A stretch of DNA of 64,000 bases from Toxoplasma gondii ME49 (lineage: Eukaryota; Apicomplexa; Conoidasida; Eucoccidiorida; Sarcocystidae). A model generated the notes under the pieces. That model did not search any database, was not told where the DNA came from, and worked only from the letters and a program-made list of their open reading frames with translations. The translations under genes and the position numbers were made by a program. Positions 39,270 through 51,189 of the stretch are shown here, piece by piece; the stretch's first letter is position 1, and every line of letters begins with the position of its first letter. The stretch spans positions 682,001 through 746,000 of the forward strand of contig NC_031479.1 in NCBI RefSeq assembly GCF_000006565.2. Direction: 5' to 3'.

Positions 39270-41344
39270 ATGAACACACTTGATGCTGCACCTGTCGGGC
39301 AACCCCTGCCGGGTTGCCTCTGTGTGTTCAAGAACACTCCCGTGTTCACTATTATATTTGTTACGTTATTCTCTATGACTGGTGCGCCTTCATCGAGTAA
39401 CAACATAATCTACAAAGAGGGGGCGGTCCTGAGACCGCTCATTCAGAGTTTGAATCAGGACAGCCTTTTGGCAGTAGCTGATGGTCCGTCGGGTAAACTG
39501 GCGCCACCGCTCTCACTGGCCAGTTTCTCATTGGATTTGTTCCCTACATACGCCAGGATCCGTGCACTGCCACCTGTAGCGGGAAACTACCACTTAAATG
39601 GATTGTCACCACGCCTTTTTCGGTACACACGCCCGGGTGAAAGGACAACGGATGGGGTCAATGCCACACTAACTCATTTTTCTGTTAGCTCTAGCCACGG
39701 TGAACACGTCGATGGAATGCAGCGCTCATCAGATGTGCCAGAACACACTGACAAGAAATTGAATGAACCTCTCCCTAATTGGCATCTTCGGAACCGGCGG
39801 CTTGCGTCGTCGGATGCAAGCCGCACGACTGCTGAATCTGGAACAATCGGCTCTCGGGCCGAAAAATGGCAAAATCGACTGCCACCATCGTATCAATTGA
39901 AGCAGATGCAAACTGTGCTGAAGCAGATGCAAGTTCTAGAGACGGATCCGAAGAAGGTTGCTCCGCCTTCTTTACGTATGGAACCGTCTCGAGGTTCACA
40001 CGAAGGCGCTACCGCCCAGTTTGATGCCAACAAATATTTATTTCGACCCGACGAAACAGTCCACACCAATGTGGCAACAGAAGATACGCGCTTCCAGACG
40101 ACAGTGCTCCCGAAAACGCGAAACACCTTGGACACCCCTGAGGAGGATGAGTATCTGGGTTCCCTTCCGTTTGTCCTGCCTCTTTATAGCTCCAATTTCG
40201 CTGCCGAAACTCCTTACATGAACACCAGTCAACTGCTGCTGACAGAAGAACCGCCTTTGCCGGCTCTGACACGCTATTACACCCAGCTGGGCAATATTAC
40301 TACGCTGTATCCGTTAATTCACAATGTGACTCCGCCCATCGATGAGACCATTGGTATCGACACAGTTACTACTTTTCTTCAGTCGGTCTTGGACGAGGAC
40401 ATGCGAAACCGGATTGTTGCTGCAACTCCGCCGAGAGTCTTCGGCAGAGTGGAGGAGCTATTCTGGGGAACGGCTGTGCGATTTTGGAGGGCGTGGGTAG
40501 ATTCGTGGAGGGACCTCAAGGAGAATCCACCTCGCGGATGGGGTTGGAAACGAGAAGAGGCAGAAGGTTACCGAAACATTTACAATGAGTTTGCTTCCTG
40601 GGCGTATGACGCTCCATTCTCCCTATATGACATGCTTTTCAACGCTACGATTTTATACTCGTTTCCCATTTTGCAAACTCGAGGAGATGCAATCGCGCGT
40701 CGGGATGAGGTGTTGGCTCGCGATATGGAGAAACAAGCTATTTTCTATGCCCCAATTTTCTACAGTTCAATGAGTATCATGCAGGTAGGTAATGAAAATG
40801 ACATGACTAAGGAGCGACATGTGGGTGAAGCATGATCGGACACGACGTGATCAATCATTTCAGCACCAGTCAGATATCACTGCAGCACGGTAGCGTCCAA
40901 GGTACAAGAAATGTTTCCATTGTGAGCCCACAATAACATGCTGAGATTCGCTGCGAGTGTGCCTGTCACGACTGTATACTTACACACACTAAGGGTTCAA
41001 CGCAAAAACGGGTGTAAATCATTCCCATTAAACGACAATTCTCCATCTATCCTCATAATTAACGCAACGCACTTTGCATCTGTGTGGACTCGCAGCACAT
41101 CGAGTATTTCAAGAAGTTGCTATTCAATAGGATTGACGCGGCTATTCAACCTGTAACGACAACAGCGCAAACCGGAAGACAGTTCGTGTCAACACTTCCC
41201 AACGCGGGAAATATCGCTTATGGCTTACTTCAAGTTTGCGCTTTGTATCCGGAATGCTGTCAGTCACCGTCTAGATGCTACCCGACGACTCAAGAGAATC
41301 GGTTCAAGAATATTAATCTGAAAACAGGTGTCTCAGGATTGTAA
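39270..41344 (+). CDS. Unrecognised protein with N-terminal leader, 587 aa, two exons
   Basis: Exons 39270-40784 and 41096-41344 join at an in-phase CAG|GTAGGT ... CGCAG|CAC junction. The ATG at 39270 has AAA before it and is the first ATG of an open frame. A hydrophobic stretch at residues 24-38 (VFTIIFVTLFSMTGA) suggests a signal peptide or signal anchor. Residues 60-300 are polar, Ser/Thr/Pro-rich and probably flexible. The C-terminal third looks folded: Trp-rich with FWRAWVDSWRDLKENPPRGW, then FYAPIFYSSMSIMQ across the splice, and a closing Cys-bearing segment with ALYPECCQSPSRCYP. No domain is recognised. It sits divergently to another leader-bearing unrecognised gene. The function is unknown; entry to the secretory pathway is inferred. 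Confidence 0.72.
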
Positions 41345-43853
41345 CATGGAGTGACCGGCAGGAATGCAATGAAGCCAGTTAGGACTCAAAGCAATAAAGG
41401 GCTTAAACTAATGTCTTTGGCATCCGTATCACGCAGCTCTCCAGGTCATGCACCACCATTTGGGATCAGCGAGAAACCCAGTCCCCCCGCTTTCGCCAAA
41501 TTGTTTTATTCGGTGCTAAAAGCGAATTGTGGGTACGTAGAGTCAGTTTCTGGATTTCTTTGAGCCATGTTCCCGCAGACGCGGAAAGCTCCGCATGCTC
41601 TCCCCACTCAGAGTCAGAGCCGTCCTGAAAGTCTGGCTCTTCAGGGGGAACTCAAGACACTGAACGGATGCGGATTTTACTTCCACATCATGTGATGAGC
41701 TGGTGCAGTGTCATTCAATTTGTTGTGAAGTGTGCCGGGGTGCACCGCTGTCATACTAGCTAAGACTGTAGCCAAATCAGTTCATTGCTGGCTTTCGGTG
41801 TGTGTGTATGTTCATGCTTTCTGAACAAGGGGACTGTGAAATGTCAAATGGCTTTCTGTTGACGGGAGCAAGGGGTATGTTTGTTCGTGATTACCTTTGG
41901 TCAGTTGACCCAGACATTGTGTTCAAGATGAAAACATTTAGGCCCGACCAAAGGACCAACATAGGCCTGTTGAAAACAAACGTAAGAGAACAGGGCAGGG
42001 CAGCCGGCGTTACTCCACATGAGTTCTGCCTTGATGCTGACCCTTACTGGAGAAAGCTAAGGAAAGCGATGAACAGCAGCATTGCCAGATGCACAGCCGT
42101 GCACGTAGCTACCGATAGATGTGAGGTGCCGATCGTTGCCACAGTTTGACTTAAAGAAGTGACACAGAACCCCCAAACAATGCGATACGTCATGGGCCAG
42201 AAACCGCCAATTTTAGGGAACTCCCTGCCACACACGTGCCCACCCAGATCTCTGTGTTTTCTCCTGAAATGCAACAGTTCCTTCAGTAACATTCCTTTTA
42301 TTTAAACAAATGTTGAGCAAAAAAGAGCAGAGAACCATCGACCTGTCGCATATAGAGTAGGAGACGCCCTTACAGTGGCATTGGATACCTCACGACGGCG
42401 GCCTTCGTAGTAAGGGCCAAAACCTCAAGTGTCCAGAGTTCGAAATGATCAGATGCAAGGAAGCGTGCGCCTCATTGAAATGATACTAGTTCACGAAACG
42501 CAGACTACAGAGGCTGTGCAGACATCACAGTCCGACTGTCGGCGTTCAGTTGATGCCATCGATTGCTGCGACGTAGGTTTCTGCTGAGTACCATGATACG
42601 TCTTAACGTACTTCCTTGTATGGACATTTCTTGGAACAAGATCGACCTGAATTTAGAGCATTAGAACTCGCAGTGCAGCCAACCAAAAAATGCAGGCGTC
42701 TATATCTTCATGTGGATGTAGACAATTACTGTTCACGGTATCACAGAAAGGCTACCGTCCTGCCAAACCTTCCTTTCCTTTTCTCCTTAGTTCAGCTCCT
42801 TTCCTGTCTTGGCTCCTTTTTTTTGGATACTGAAATGCTCTGCCTTACAGCATTTGTAATCGTCTCTTCCACACAGAGGAGGCAACAAGGCAGAAAAAGC
42901 GCCACAGCCCAGAAAGGGTGGCTGCGCCGGTTTATTTTTTCAGAGAAGCCAGCCGGCCGCAGTTTGGCGCGTGGCAGTTGGTGCACACCACCGCAACGGC
43001 GGCTTGATAGGAAATTCAAAGGCAGCTATCACTGTCGCTTCACAGCTCGTGAAGCCTCATTCAAAACGTACAACTACACACAGTGTAAACCTTTCTGCGT
43101 CCGTATCATCCGTCACTGGGTGCTGACGTGGCGAACGTCGAAACGCCAGTCTCGGCGCTGTCTACCTCTTGAGTCCGCTCGAGACTGTGGTGTCTAGTTC
43201 CCAGCTCCACTCGGTCTTTTGTTCATGTCTCTTGCGTGACGCACAAATCTAGCGGCCGGTGAATGGGATTTTTGAGGCTTTTACACTTTTTGATTTGCCA
43301 GGTCTTTCTGGGGGAACTCACTCGTGTTTACTCGAACCGCTGAATGCGGATTGCCTCCCGCCGAGCGGTCTTTACGCGTTGTCGTTCGCCACCCTGCCGG
43401 CACCCAGACGGAAATTCATGCCACCGTTTCTGGGTGTGTTTTCGACTTGTTTAGGGGAGAAGACATGTTTTTTCGTCTTTCTTCTGCGAGGAAGACGCGC
43501 ATTGGTGACCGTGAATTCTTCTCAAAAACAAGCAGCTCAGTCAAAGGTAACAGGCAGGGCAAGATCTAGCGACGTCAACAGTGGCAGCAGGGAAACGAGG
43601 CTTCGAAACTCAGACAGACTTCGCATGTTTTACTGTCTTCTTCCCTGTTTCTGTCAAAACTGATCGGTTGTTCCAGGTGTCCTCGCGTTCCATTCAGAGT
43701 TCTCGATCCGTTTCCCTCCCTGGAAGCTCTACATTCTTTTCAGCCATTTTTTTCTTTCTTTGGAGTGCGTTTCCGCGCGACGGCTGCCTGTCTGAGCATT
43801 CTTCCTGCGTTCGCTGCCTGACACTCGTCTTTTGCTGTTTCTTTCTCGACACG
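41345..43853. other. Intergenic DNA upstream of the Bax-inhibitor-like gene
   Basis: This 2.5 kb lies between two plus-strand genes. Frames at 41802-42149 and 42616-43197 are open but show no domain, leader or splice-linked partner. The last 600 bases become T/C-rich, as expected for promoter and 5' untranslated sequence of the gene starting at 43854. Confidence 0.45.
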
Positions 43854-45640
43854 ATGGACACAAAATCCGAGAATTCAATCGCAACGGGGGTGGGACCTAC
43901 CCCAGTCGGGCGGGTTCCCTCGTACTACGACCCAGAGATTGGCGGAGCCGCGCGGACCGCCCAAGAGGAGATTGACGAGAGAATCTTTACAAAAGAGATC
44001 CGACAGGGGTTCATTCGGTAATCTCCCTCACCACTTAGCTGCGGTGTCTACGCAGAAGGTTGCTTTCGAGGAAAAACCTCGAGGTGCTTACCCGCCGTTA
44101 GGGGAAAACGTATGACGCTGCGAGACAAAACGGAGGGTTTTTGGTGAAATGTGGACAATTTGCCACTTCAGCATCTTCTGATTCTTTTTGACTCTTTTCA
44201 ACACGAGACATTGAACTTCATATGCTACCATCTCTGACACGGACTCGCTGCTGTGGGATTCTTCTCGGGGACTGTTGCAGTACAAGCAAGTCCGATGCAA
44301 TTTTGTGTATATATTCGCGGATATATTCCATACACACATATAAAATACATCTATGTATCGCTGCACACGTAGCCATGTTGTACGTATACTTTTGAATGCG
44401 GAGATAGACACTTCGCGAAGAGAAGTGCTTCCCCACAAAGCTAGCGTTCCCCGCCTGTTTGATAGCGATCGCATTTCGTAGCATTGCGCCACTGGATCCC
44501 TGTCTTTCTTTTCAGGAAGGTGTATGCGATCATCGCTATGCAGCTGATCCTTACAGCGGCGGTGACCTCGCTTTTTCTTTTCGTAGATCCCATTCGTACT
44601 TGGTTTCTGCTCCATGGACAGCCTGTTTTCATCGTCGCCACAGGTGAGTGTCGCTTTTGCGTCTTTCGTACCCTCCGTTTCCGTCCTTCTTTTCTTGTGT
44701 CTCTGCTGATTCTCATTGTCTGTTTTTCTTTGATCCCGTGTGCAGTCGCTAACCTAACTCGGTGTGTGTTTTCTCACTTGTGTCACTCGTTGAAGTGCGC
44801 ATTTGTGTATTTCTCTCCCCAGTTGCCGTCAAGTTTTGTTCTTCACTTTATTTTGGTCTCATCCGTGACATTCGTCTGTACGGAGTGCTTCGGTCGGAGA
44901 TTCAACTTTTTCCGTGCTAGGTTTTTCATAGTCTGTACGCACAGGTGTGTGTTCGGCGACGCCACGTCGGCGAAACTTATTTTCGTCTGCGGGCGTGCTG
45001 TCTCACGCCGAGATTCGCGTATCTTCTGTTCGGGAGTACCTCACCTGGCAGACGTTCTTGTGGCGCGGAACGACTTTGTTCACGTGTGGAATTGACTTTT
45101 TGGCATGCGCGGTGAATGTGATATGTTTTCTCAGTTGTCCTGTTCGCGACGACGATTCCTCTGCTGTGCTGCGACGGCGTCTTGCGTCGGTTTCCGTACA
45201 ACTACCTGCTGCTCTGTGCCTTCACGCTGGCGGAGTCGATTCTGGTTGCAGGGGTGACCGCACACTACAGCGAGAAGACAGTTTTGATCGCAGTTGCGGG
45301 GACGGCAGTGATTACAATCGGTTTGTCTCTTTTCGCTTGTCAAGTCAAGTACGATTTCACGTCGTGGGTCGGCGTTCTGTTCATTTTGACGCTGAATCTG
45401 ATGATCTTTGGCATCTTCTGCATCTTCTTGCCTAAGTGGGCGCAAGTTCTCTACTCCAGTCTCGCCCTCCTGCTTTTCTCCATCTACCTCGTTGTCGACA
45501 CGCAGCTGCTCGTGGGCAGGGGCAAACTGCGACTCAGCGAAGACGACTACATTGTTGCGGCGCTCATGATTTACGTTGACATCATCACGATCTTCCTCCA
45601 GCTCCTCCGGCTCGTCGCCGCAGCCACAGACAACAACTAA
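43854..45640 (+). CDS. Bax inhibitor-1 / Lifeguard (TMBIM) family seven-helix membrane protein
   Basis: Exons 43854-44017, 44516-44643 and 45135-45640 join in phase to give 265 aa. After a polar N-terminus of about 55 residues (with PSYYDPEIGG) come seven hydrophobic helices. They start with VYAIIAMQLILTAAVTSLF, then PVFIVATVVLFATTIPLL, and so on. The C-terminal family signature is intact: LALLLFSIYLVVDTQLLVG, then LSEDDYIVAALMIYVDII. The acidic residues in the last two helices (VDTQ, YVDII) match the proposed pH-sensing pair of this family. The VDTQ...DDYI pattern and the N-terminus favour the Lifeguard branch over classical BI-1. Family members sit in Golgi or ER membranes and modulate Ca2+ leak and cell-death sensitivity. 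Length and helix count are normal. The start is the only ATG near the first helix with a sensible context (ACGATGG). Confidence 0.93.
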
Positions 45641-48600
45641 CTGAGGCGTTTCGTGCACGCGAAGCTTACTGCATGCGTACAAACAAGAAACTGGACTGAC
45701 GCGACAAGGAAAGAGAGCTGTCGCAGATAGGGGACTGACAGACGGAAACTGAAGGCGCTCCGCGAGGGAGTGACATCTCTCTCGCTATAGAATCTGTATC
45801 ATCCAGGACAATTTGCACACACTTAAGCACGCGGTCGTCGTGCGCAGAGCCGGGTGGCGGAAGACATCTAGAGGGAAAATCAAAACTGCCGATACGGGAC
45901 AGCGCGGTCAAGTTAGCGTCAGGACCATCGGGAGGTGCGTACTGGGAAGGGTCGTGTTCTGGATGCGGTGAATGCGTTCACGATAAAGAGACCCTGAAGA
46001 CTTTCATCGGTACACGTAAAGAAAAGAGCGGACGACTCGGGTGTAAATGCGGAACGTTTGAGTCCTCTAGAAATGTTATGGGGGGGTGTTGTTCGAGGCT
46101 GTGTGGTGAACTCGGGACAAAATGGAAGGGCATGCGAGGGGAGAGACTGAGCTGTTTCTATCCAACGAGCCCGCCTTCTTCAAAAATGCGGAACGATGGT
46201 GTCGGGAGGATACTTAGGTCCTTCGCGTCTGCGCATACGTTTTGGCAGATGAGAATGAGTTTCGGTACAAACTTAAAGGAATAGGCTCAGCTCCTCACTT
46301 TGGTGCTCTAAAGCCGAGTCTCAGCCGAAAGTTAGAACCGCGATGGGGTCTTGTGCGGGAGATAAACACGATGTCTTACATATTTGGTTCATTATCTTTC
46401 CAGCTCTTCTGCGTATCTTGCGTATTTTAACAGGTGGACAGTTATGCTTAATTTCCATATTATTCTTGTAAATACAGAAAGTTAGGATTCTCGCGGTGTT
46501 CGCAAAGGGGAGAGATTGGTGGGACTCCGTGTTGCACATTATCTAAACTAGGAATCCTGTGTTTCTATAGGCGTCATGTTTCCCCACCCAAGAGATTGCT
46601 TTTCCATACTGGTAAATGTAGCCTGCCCTCAAGGAGCTGCGACGACGGTCTTGTGTGGCAGGGCAGCCACGGGGTTTTCAAATTTGTGTTGACTCGCGTT
46701 GTGGCACGGCATCATCTCTCGCAAGGAGAGTTGTTCTTCCGTGAATTGCTTTTGCAACGACTTACGAAAAAAGTGGCGAAACTCGGACTGTGTTATGAGG
46801 TGGTGTCTGGACTCCCCAAGTACGCGACGTGACAGCTGTTGCAATATCCTCCGTACAAGGCGGGCACTTAAAAAAGCATGCAGATCGTACCCAGAGAATG
46901 CGCTGTAATTACCACATTTTCCGGTTGTCAAAGGTCGCAGTGCACCACAAAGATGTGCGCGGAACAGAGACTCAACCGTATCTGAAAATACAAAAGAACT
47001 GTGTCGTTTTCTGAGTGTTTGACTCTCGAGCCGTTCGGCGGAGTTTCGGAGGAGAAACCTCGACGGTTTGGTCCTCAGGGGCGCCGTATTCACGTGCTCA
47101 TTGTTCGTTTTGACGTTAAGCCGAATGGACGCTTTTAGCGGAAGGCTGTACCAGACCCGACGCTTCAGGTGTCATCTGAACTCCATGAAGATTCGTGTCA
47201 TTTTTACGACCTCTCGTGTGTCGTGTTGATTCAACGACTTAACTCGTCGTTTGCCAACTTGGCATAGAGGAGCCCACAAACGCAATGTAGCTGCGACGAA
47301 CACCGGAGGAGACTCTAATCGAAGTTTCTCGCCACAGCAAGAAACGGGGAATAGAAGGTACGAAAAAGGTGACGAGCTTCTCAAAAACCACGGTGCCGTG
47401 CCTCATCTTTGCAGCGTGGTGGCATTAGATTACGCTCGTTGAACTAAAGCAGCTGTGTGCAGACGGCGAGACAGTAAAAGAATTGTTCGGACTGAAGAGC
47501 GCCCCGCTCTGATTTGAATAGGGAAGCGTTTGGAGAGGCACTGTGTAAAAATCAAGGTCAATGAAGAAGGATGTCACATTCCCCTGACTAGCTTTGTGTC
47601 TAAACGACAGTAGATAGTTGGGGAAGGAAGTGCGACCGAACGACCGTAGAGAAGCGGAGCCAGCAAGTCACACATCCAAGCGCATTTGCATGGATTTCCT
47701 GAGACAAATGCCCACGCAATGCTAAGGCCGCTTCTGAGCATGTCGGGACCACTCTTCCAAGGTTCGCAGTCTCAGCAAAAGCGAGTTCAAGCCTCCGTAT
47801 TTCTCGCTAAAAAGTGCGCTAGGAACTGAAAAGGCACGGGACACAAAGCAAGTACGAGTAAGTGGACGGTAACGAAACGGTATTCAGTTGGTTCTGGGTC
47901 TACGACGGCTATCTTCTGAACTCTGGTCTGCAGGCACAGGAGAAATCTTTCGTGCCGGTGAACAGAGGCATTCCAGATCTGAATCAGGGTTTAGGGTGCA
48001 TTCAACTGTTTTTTTGGTTCCAGATCTCTGTTTATTGGATTTGCGCTGTACATGTCTGCTTCGCGGATCATCTGTACAGAGACAATATCTACTTGTAATG
48101 TGATACCTACGATACATGGTCTACCTATAATCTTTTTGTTCTTGATGCCGGATTTGCACGGAGGGTATGGTAACTTCTTTGTACCAATCTATGTTGGTGG
48201 TGTGGAAGTCTTCAAGTGCGTTTTAATGTTCTCCAGATGCACACAAACAGCGCGAGAGCGCCAGCGAGCAGTCAGGAGCTGCTCGAGCCTTCTCTCAGGC
48301 AATGAACGAAGACTTATTTTTTGATGGAACCTGCATTTGGGAAGACAGAGAAAAGAGTCGCGCGAAAGTCTCCCACGTGTCGTTGGCGCATCGACTGCTG
48401 CGAAAGTGGCTTTGGTAAGAACGAAGCAACGCGTTCCTCTTCAAAAGCAACAAAACAGAAAGAAAACAGTCAGCAAGGTGGACCCGAAAAAGCAATCTAC
48501 GTGAGTCCGAACACACGAGATAAACCCTGCTCTGACTTCTGGAGACCCCTACTATATGCTCGCACAGGGTCCATAAGAAACAAACGAGTATCAGCAGCCC

Positions 48601-48666
48601 TCAGCGATTCCTTGAGCTTCACACGCTTTTCAAATAACGACAACAGCTGTTAAAGACCTTCTCTTT
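45641..48666. other. Convergent intergenic DNA between the Lifeguard-like gene and the helicase
   Basis: This 3 kb lies between two facing 3' ends. The longest open stretch (46629-47093, minus) is Arg/Ser/Leu-rich with no domain or splice partners, and is probably chance. No RNA gene was recognised. It presumably holds both 3' untranslated regions. Confidence 0.45.
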
Positions 48667-51189
48667 TCACGCTCTCCCTCGACCTGCAACAAATCCCCCC
48701 GCGCCTCTCCCTCGAGCAACACCTCCTCGCCCCCCTCTGTCTCCGCCTCGGCCTCCGACAAACCCTCCTCGTCCTCTTCCACTGTCTCCTGCCCCGCCAC
48801 GGCCCCGTCCTCTGTCTCCGCCTCGCCCTCTGTCTCCTCCGCGCCCTCTGTCTCCTCCGCGCCCTCTGTCTCCTCCGCGCCCTCTGTCTCCGTCTCTGCC
48901 GCGTCTGCCTGAAACGTGGTTGGGGTTTCTGCTGTCGTACGCGCTGCCGTTTGCGTTTTCGTCGGCTCTGAGAGCTGCAAGGGCGTCCTGAAGAGGAGGC
49001 AGTTCTTCGACTTCTTCAATGGTGAAGGCGAAGGTCCTCCCTGCACGCCGAGAACTTCCGCTCTCCTCTTTGCCCTCGACCTCTTCGATTTTTGCAGCTC
49101 TGCCTTTCTTTCCCTCCACGTCTCGGAGGGGCTTCAAGATCTTGGCATTGAAGCGCGGCAAGTCCTCCTCTTGGATGTCGAAGACGGCGCCCTTGGCGTC
49201 TTCACACAAAGTCATGCACTGGATTTTTTCAATCAACTCGTGTTCTTCGCGGCCCTGGTACGCGTCCTTCAGCGCCCGCCACAGATAGCCGCACCCGCGG
49301 AGCGGCTCGCGCATGCGCGTCATCTCCAAGTGGAAGGTTTTGAAGCCATCTCGGCCGTTCAGACACGATAGAATCTGACTCTGCGCCCCCCCGTTGCCCC
49401 CACCCTTTTCGTCGTCCGCGTCCTTCCCGCTCGGGCCGCGCCCTTTCGTCTGCTCCGTCACGCGCATCAGTTCGCTGAGACAGCGCAGAAGCGCCTTCTC
49501 TGCTGGCACTGTCTCCAACAGCCTCCGCACCGCCTTCTTGAGTTCGCGCTCCGTCTCCTTGTCCCTGCTCTCGGTCTCTTTCTCGCCTCCCCACTCCTGC
49601 AGCTTCTCGATGTGTTGCAGCAACAGTTGGCGCCTCACCGCGCGCGGCTGGGGTGTGCCTACGCGGCGGAAGAGGAAGCCACCGTCCAATTCGATGCGGC
49701 GGAGAAAGGGAACATCTGCCAGCTTCGCGAGCGTGATGCAAATCCCTCTGCGTCCGGCGCGCCCCGTCCGGCCAGCGCGGTGGATGTACGTGTCGACGTC
49801 GCGCGGCGGGGAGATCTGAATGACCAGCGACAAGTCGTCGACATGCAGGCCGCGGGCCGCTACGTCTGTCGCCACGAGACAGACGAACTTGCCCTTCTTG
49901 AATGCGTTCAGCGTCGCTTCGCGCTGGTTCTGGGGAATGTCTCCGTGGAGGGGCGCACACAGATGACGGATATTCGAGGCGACGGCGATCGAGTTCACTT
50001 CCTGCTTGGTTTCTGCGAAGATGATCACGGAAGACGCCAGGCCCGGAGGCGTGTACAGCGCGAGCAAATCGCCGAGAACCTGAGCGCGAGACTGCCACGC
50101 GCAAAAGACGACCAGGTGCTCGATGGTCCCCTGCTTCTTCTCCGCACACAACGCAGTCTCTGTCGTTTGTTGAAGCTTCACGACATCCACCACGACGCGG
50201 TCCTTGCGCATGAACCTATCCGCGAGCGTCAGTGCCCACTTGGGCAGTGTCGCGGTGAAGAGAAGCATCTGGAGAGACGACGTCTTTTCCGCCTCCCCCT
50301 CCTCTCGCTCCTTCCTAGTCCACTGAAGAATCTCCTCGACGTCCTCGCGAAATCCCATCTCGAGCATCCTGTCTGCTTCGTCGAGCACCACGGCCTCCAA
50401 CTGCTTGCCCGCAATCTCCCCCCGGTCCATGAAGTCTTTGAAGCGACCCGGGCATGCCACAATCACTGACACGCCGCTGCGCAGCTTCTGCAGCTGCGGA
50501 TACTCCGGCGCGCCGCCGTACAGACAGACGGAAGCCAGGCGGCCGCCGAGCAGCGTCTCGAACTCCTCCTGAACTTGTTGGGCGAGCTCGCGAGTCGGCA
50601 AAAGGGTCACGATCCTCGGCTTCTCCTTCGAGTTCCCAGGCTGAGGCAGCGACGCGCAAACTCTCTCCACGAGTGGCAGAGCGAAGGCAATGGTCTTCCC
50701 CGTCCCCGTCCGCGCGCGACCGACGAAGTCGCGACCCGCGAACACGTGCCTGTACGCGGCCTGTTGGACAGGAAGTAAGCGAGTGATGCCTCGCTTCTGC
50801 AGAGACTTCAGGGAAGTCTTCGACAAGTTGTAGTCCGAGAGGAGCCCAGAATCGGACGCCGGCCGGCCGGACTCCGCGTCGCTGTCTCCATCCTGCTCAT
50901 CGTTTTCCTCCTTGGAAGAACTCGGTTCAGCCTTCAACAGGTCGTCCGAGTCGTCTCGACACCGCGTCTTCTTAGACGCGGCAGACCTGGAGGACGAACC
51001 GGAGACAGTCGCACTCGGCTTACCGGCTTCGGTCGTCGCCTGTCTGCGCTTCTTCGCGGACTGCGCCTCGACAGTCTCCGGTGTGTCCGTTTCCTCTGAA
51101 GCCTCTTCAGAGCGTTTCCTCCGCTTCGACGGTCGCGCGGCAGCCCCCTCCTCGCGAGAGAAACGACTTTTCGCAGTCTCGGGCGCCAT
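48667..51189 (-). CDS. DEAD-box ATP-dependent RNA helicase, DDX21/DDX50 (RNA helicase II/Gu) type
   Basis: This single-exon, 840-aa protein carries all helicase motifs: the Q-motif region around GITRLLPVQQ (134-143), P-loop RARTGTGKT (158-166), Ia PTRELAQQ (198-205), DEAD at 270-273, TAT at 312-314, motif V VATDVAARGL (439-448) and VI HRAGRTGR (470-477). The N-terminal 120 residues are charged with several KKRR-type basic clusters, likely nucleolar targeting. Residues about 612-690 (FKTFHLEMTRMREPLRGCGY onward) fit the GUCT domain that marks the Gu helicases. Residues 761-840 are an RGG/DRGRGG tail that should bind RNA. The family works in the nucleolus in rRNA processing and ribosome assembly. 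The ATG at 51189 gives GCCATG... context and precedes the basic tail. It is divergent from the transporter gene, with 1.7 kb between start codons. Family assignment is firm; orthology to DDX21 within the family is inferred. Confidence 0.94.
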   Translation of the reverse strand: MAPETAKSRFSREEGAAARPSKRRKRSEEASEETDTPETVEAQSAKKRRQATTEAGKPSATVSGSSSRSAASKKTRCRDDSDDLLKAEPSSSKEENDEQDGDSDAESGRPASDSGLLSDYNLSKTSLKSLQKRGITRLLPVQQAAYRHVFAGRDFVGRARTGTGKTIAFALPLVERVCASLPQPGNSKEKPRIVTLLPTRELAQQVQEEFETLLGGRLASVCLYGGAPEYPQLQKLRSGVSVIVACPGRFKDFMDRGEIAGKQLEAVVLDEADRMLEMGFREDVEEILQWTRKEREEGEAEKTSSLQMLLFTATLPKWALTLADRFMRKDRVVVDVVKLQQTTETALCAEKKQGTIEHLVVFCAWQSRAQVLGDLLALYTPPGLASSVIIFAETKQEVNSIAVASNIRHLCAPLHGDIPQNQREATLNAFKKGKFVCLVATDVAARGLHVDDLSLVIQISPPRDVDTYIHRAGRTGRAGRRGICITLAKLADVPFLRRIELDGGFLFRRVGTPQPRAVRRQLLLQHIEKLQEWGGEKETESRDKETERELKKAVRRLLETVPAEKALLRCLSELMRVTEQTKGRGPSGKDADDEKGGGNGGAQSQILSCLNGRDGFKTFHLEMTRMREPLRGCGYLWRALKDAYQGREEHELIEKIQCMTLCEDAKGAVFDIQEEDLPRFNAKILKPLRDVEGKKGRAAKIEEVEGKEESGSSRRAGRTFAFTIEEVEELPPLQDALAALRADENANGSAYDSRNPNHVSGRRGRDGDRGRGGDRGRGGDRGRGGDRGRGGDRGRGRGGAGDSGRGRGGFVGGRGGDRGGRGGVARGRGAGGFVAGRGRA
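48825..48896. repeat. 18-bp tandem repeat coding for the RGG tail
   Basis: The unit GCCCTCTGTCTCCTCCGC (plus strand) occurs three times exactly from 48825 to 48878, followed by a diverged fourth copy. On the minus strand each unit encodes one GGDRGR repeat of the helicase tail. The repeat number is likely to vary between strains. Confidence 0.9.

Noticed and set aside
49229..50469. Long open frames of 285-306 codons overlapping the helicase
   Set aside because: They are shadows of the helicase frame. All conserved helicase motifs lie in the 48667-51189 frame.
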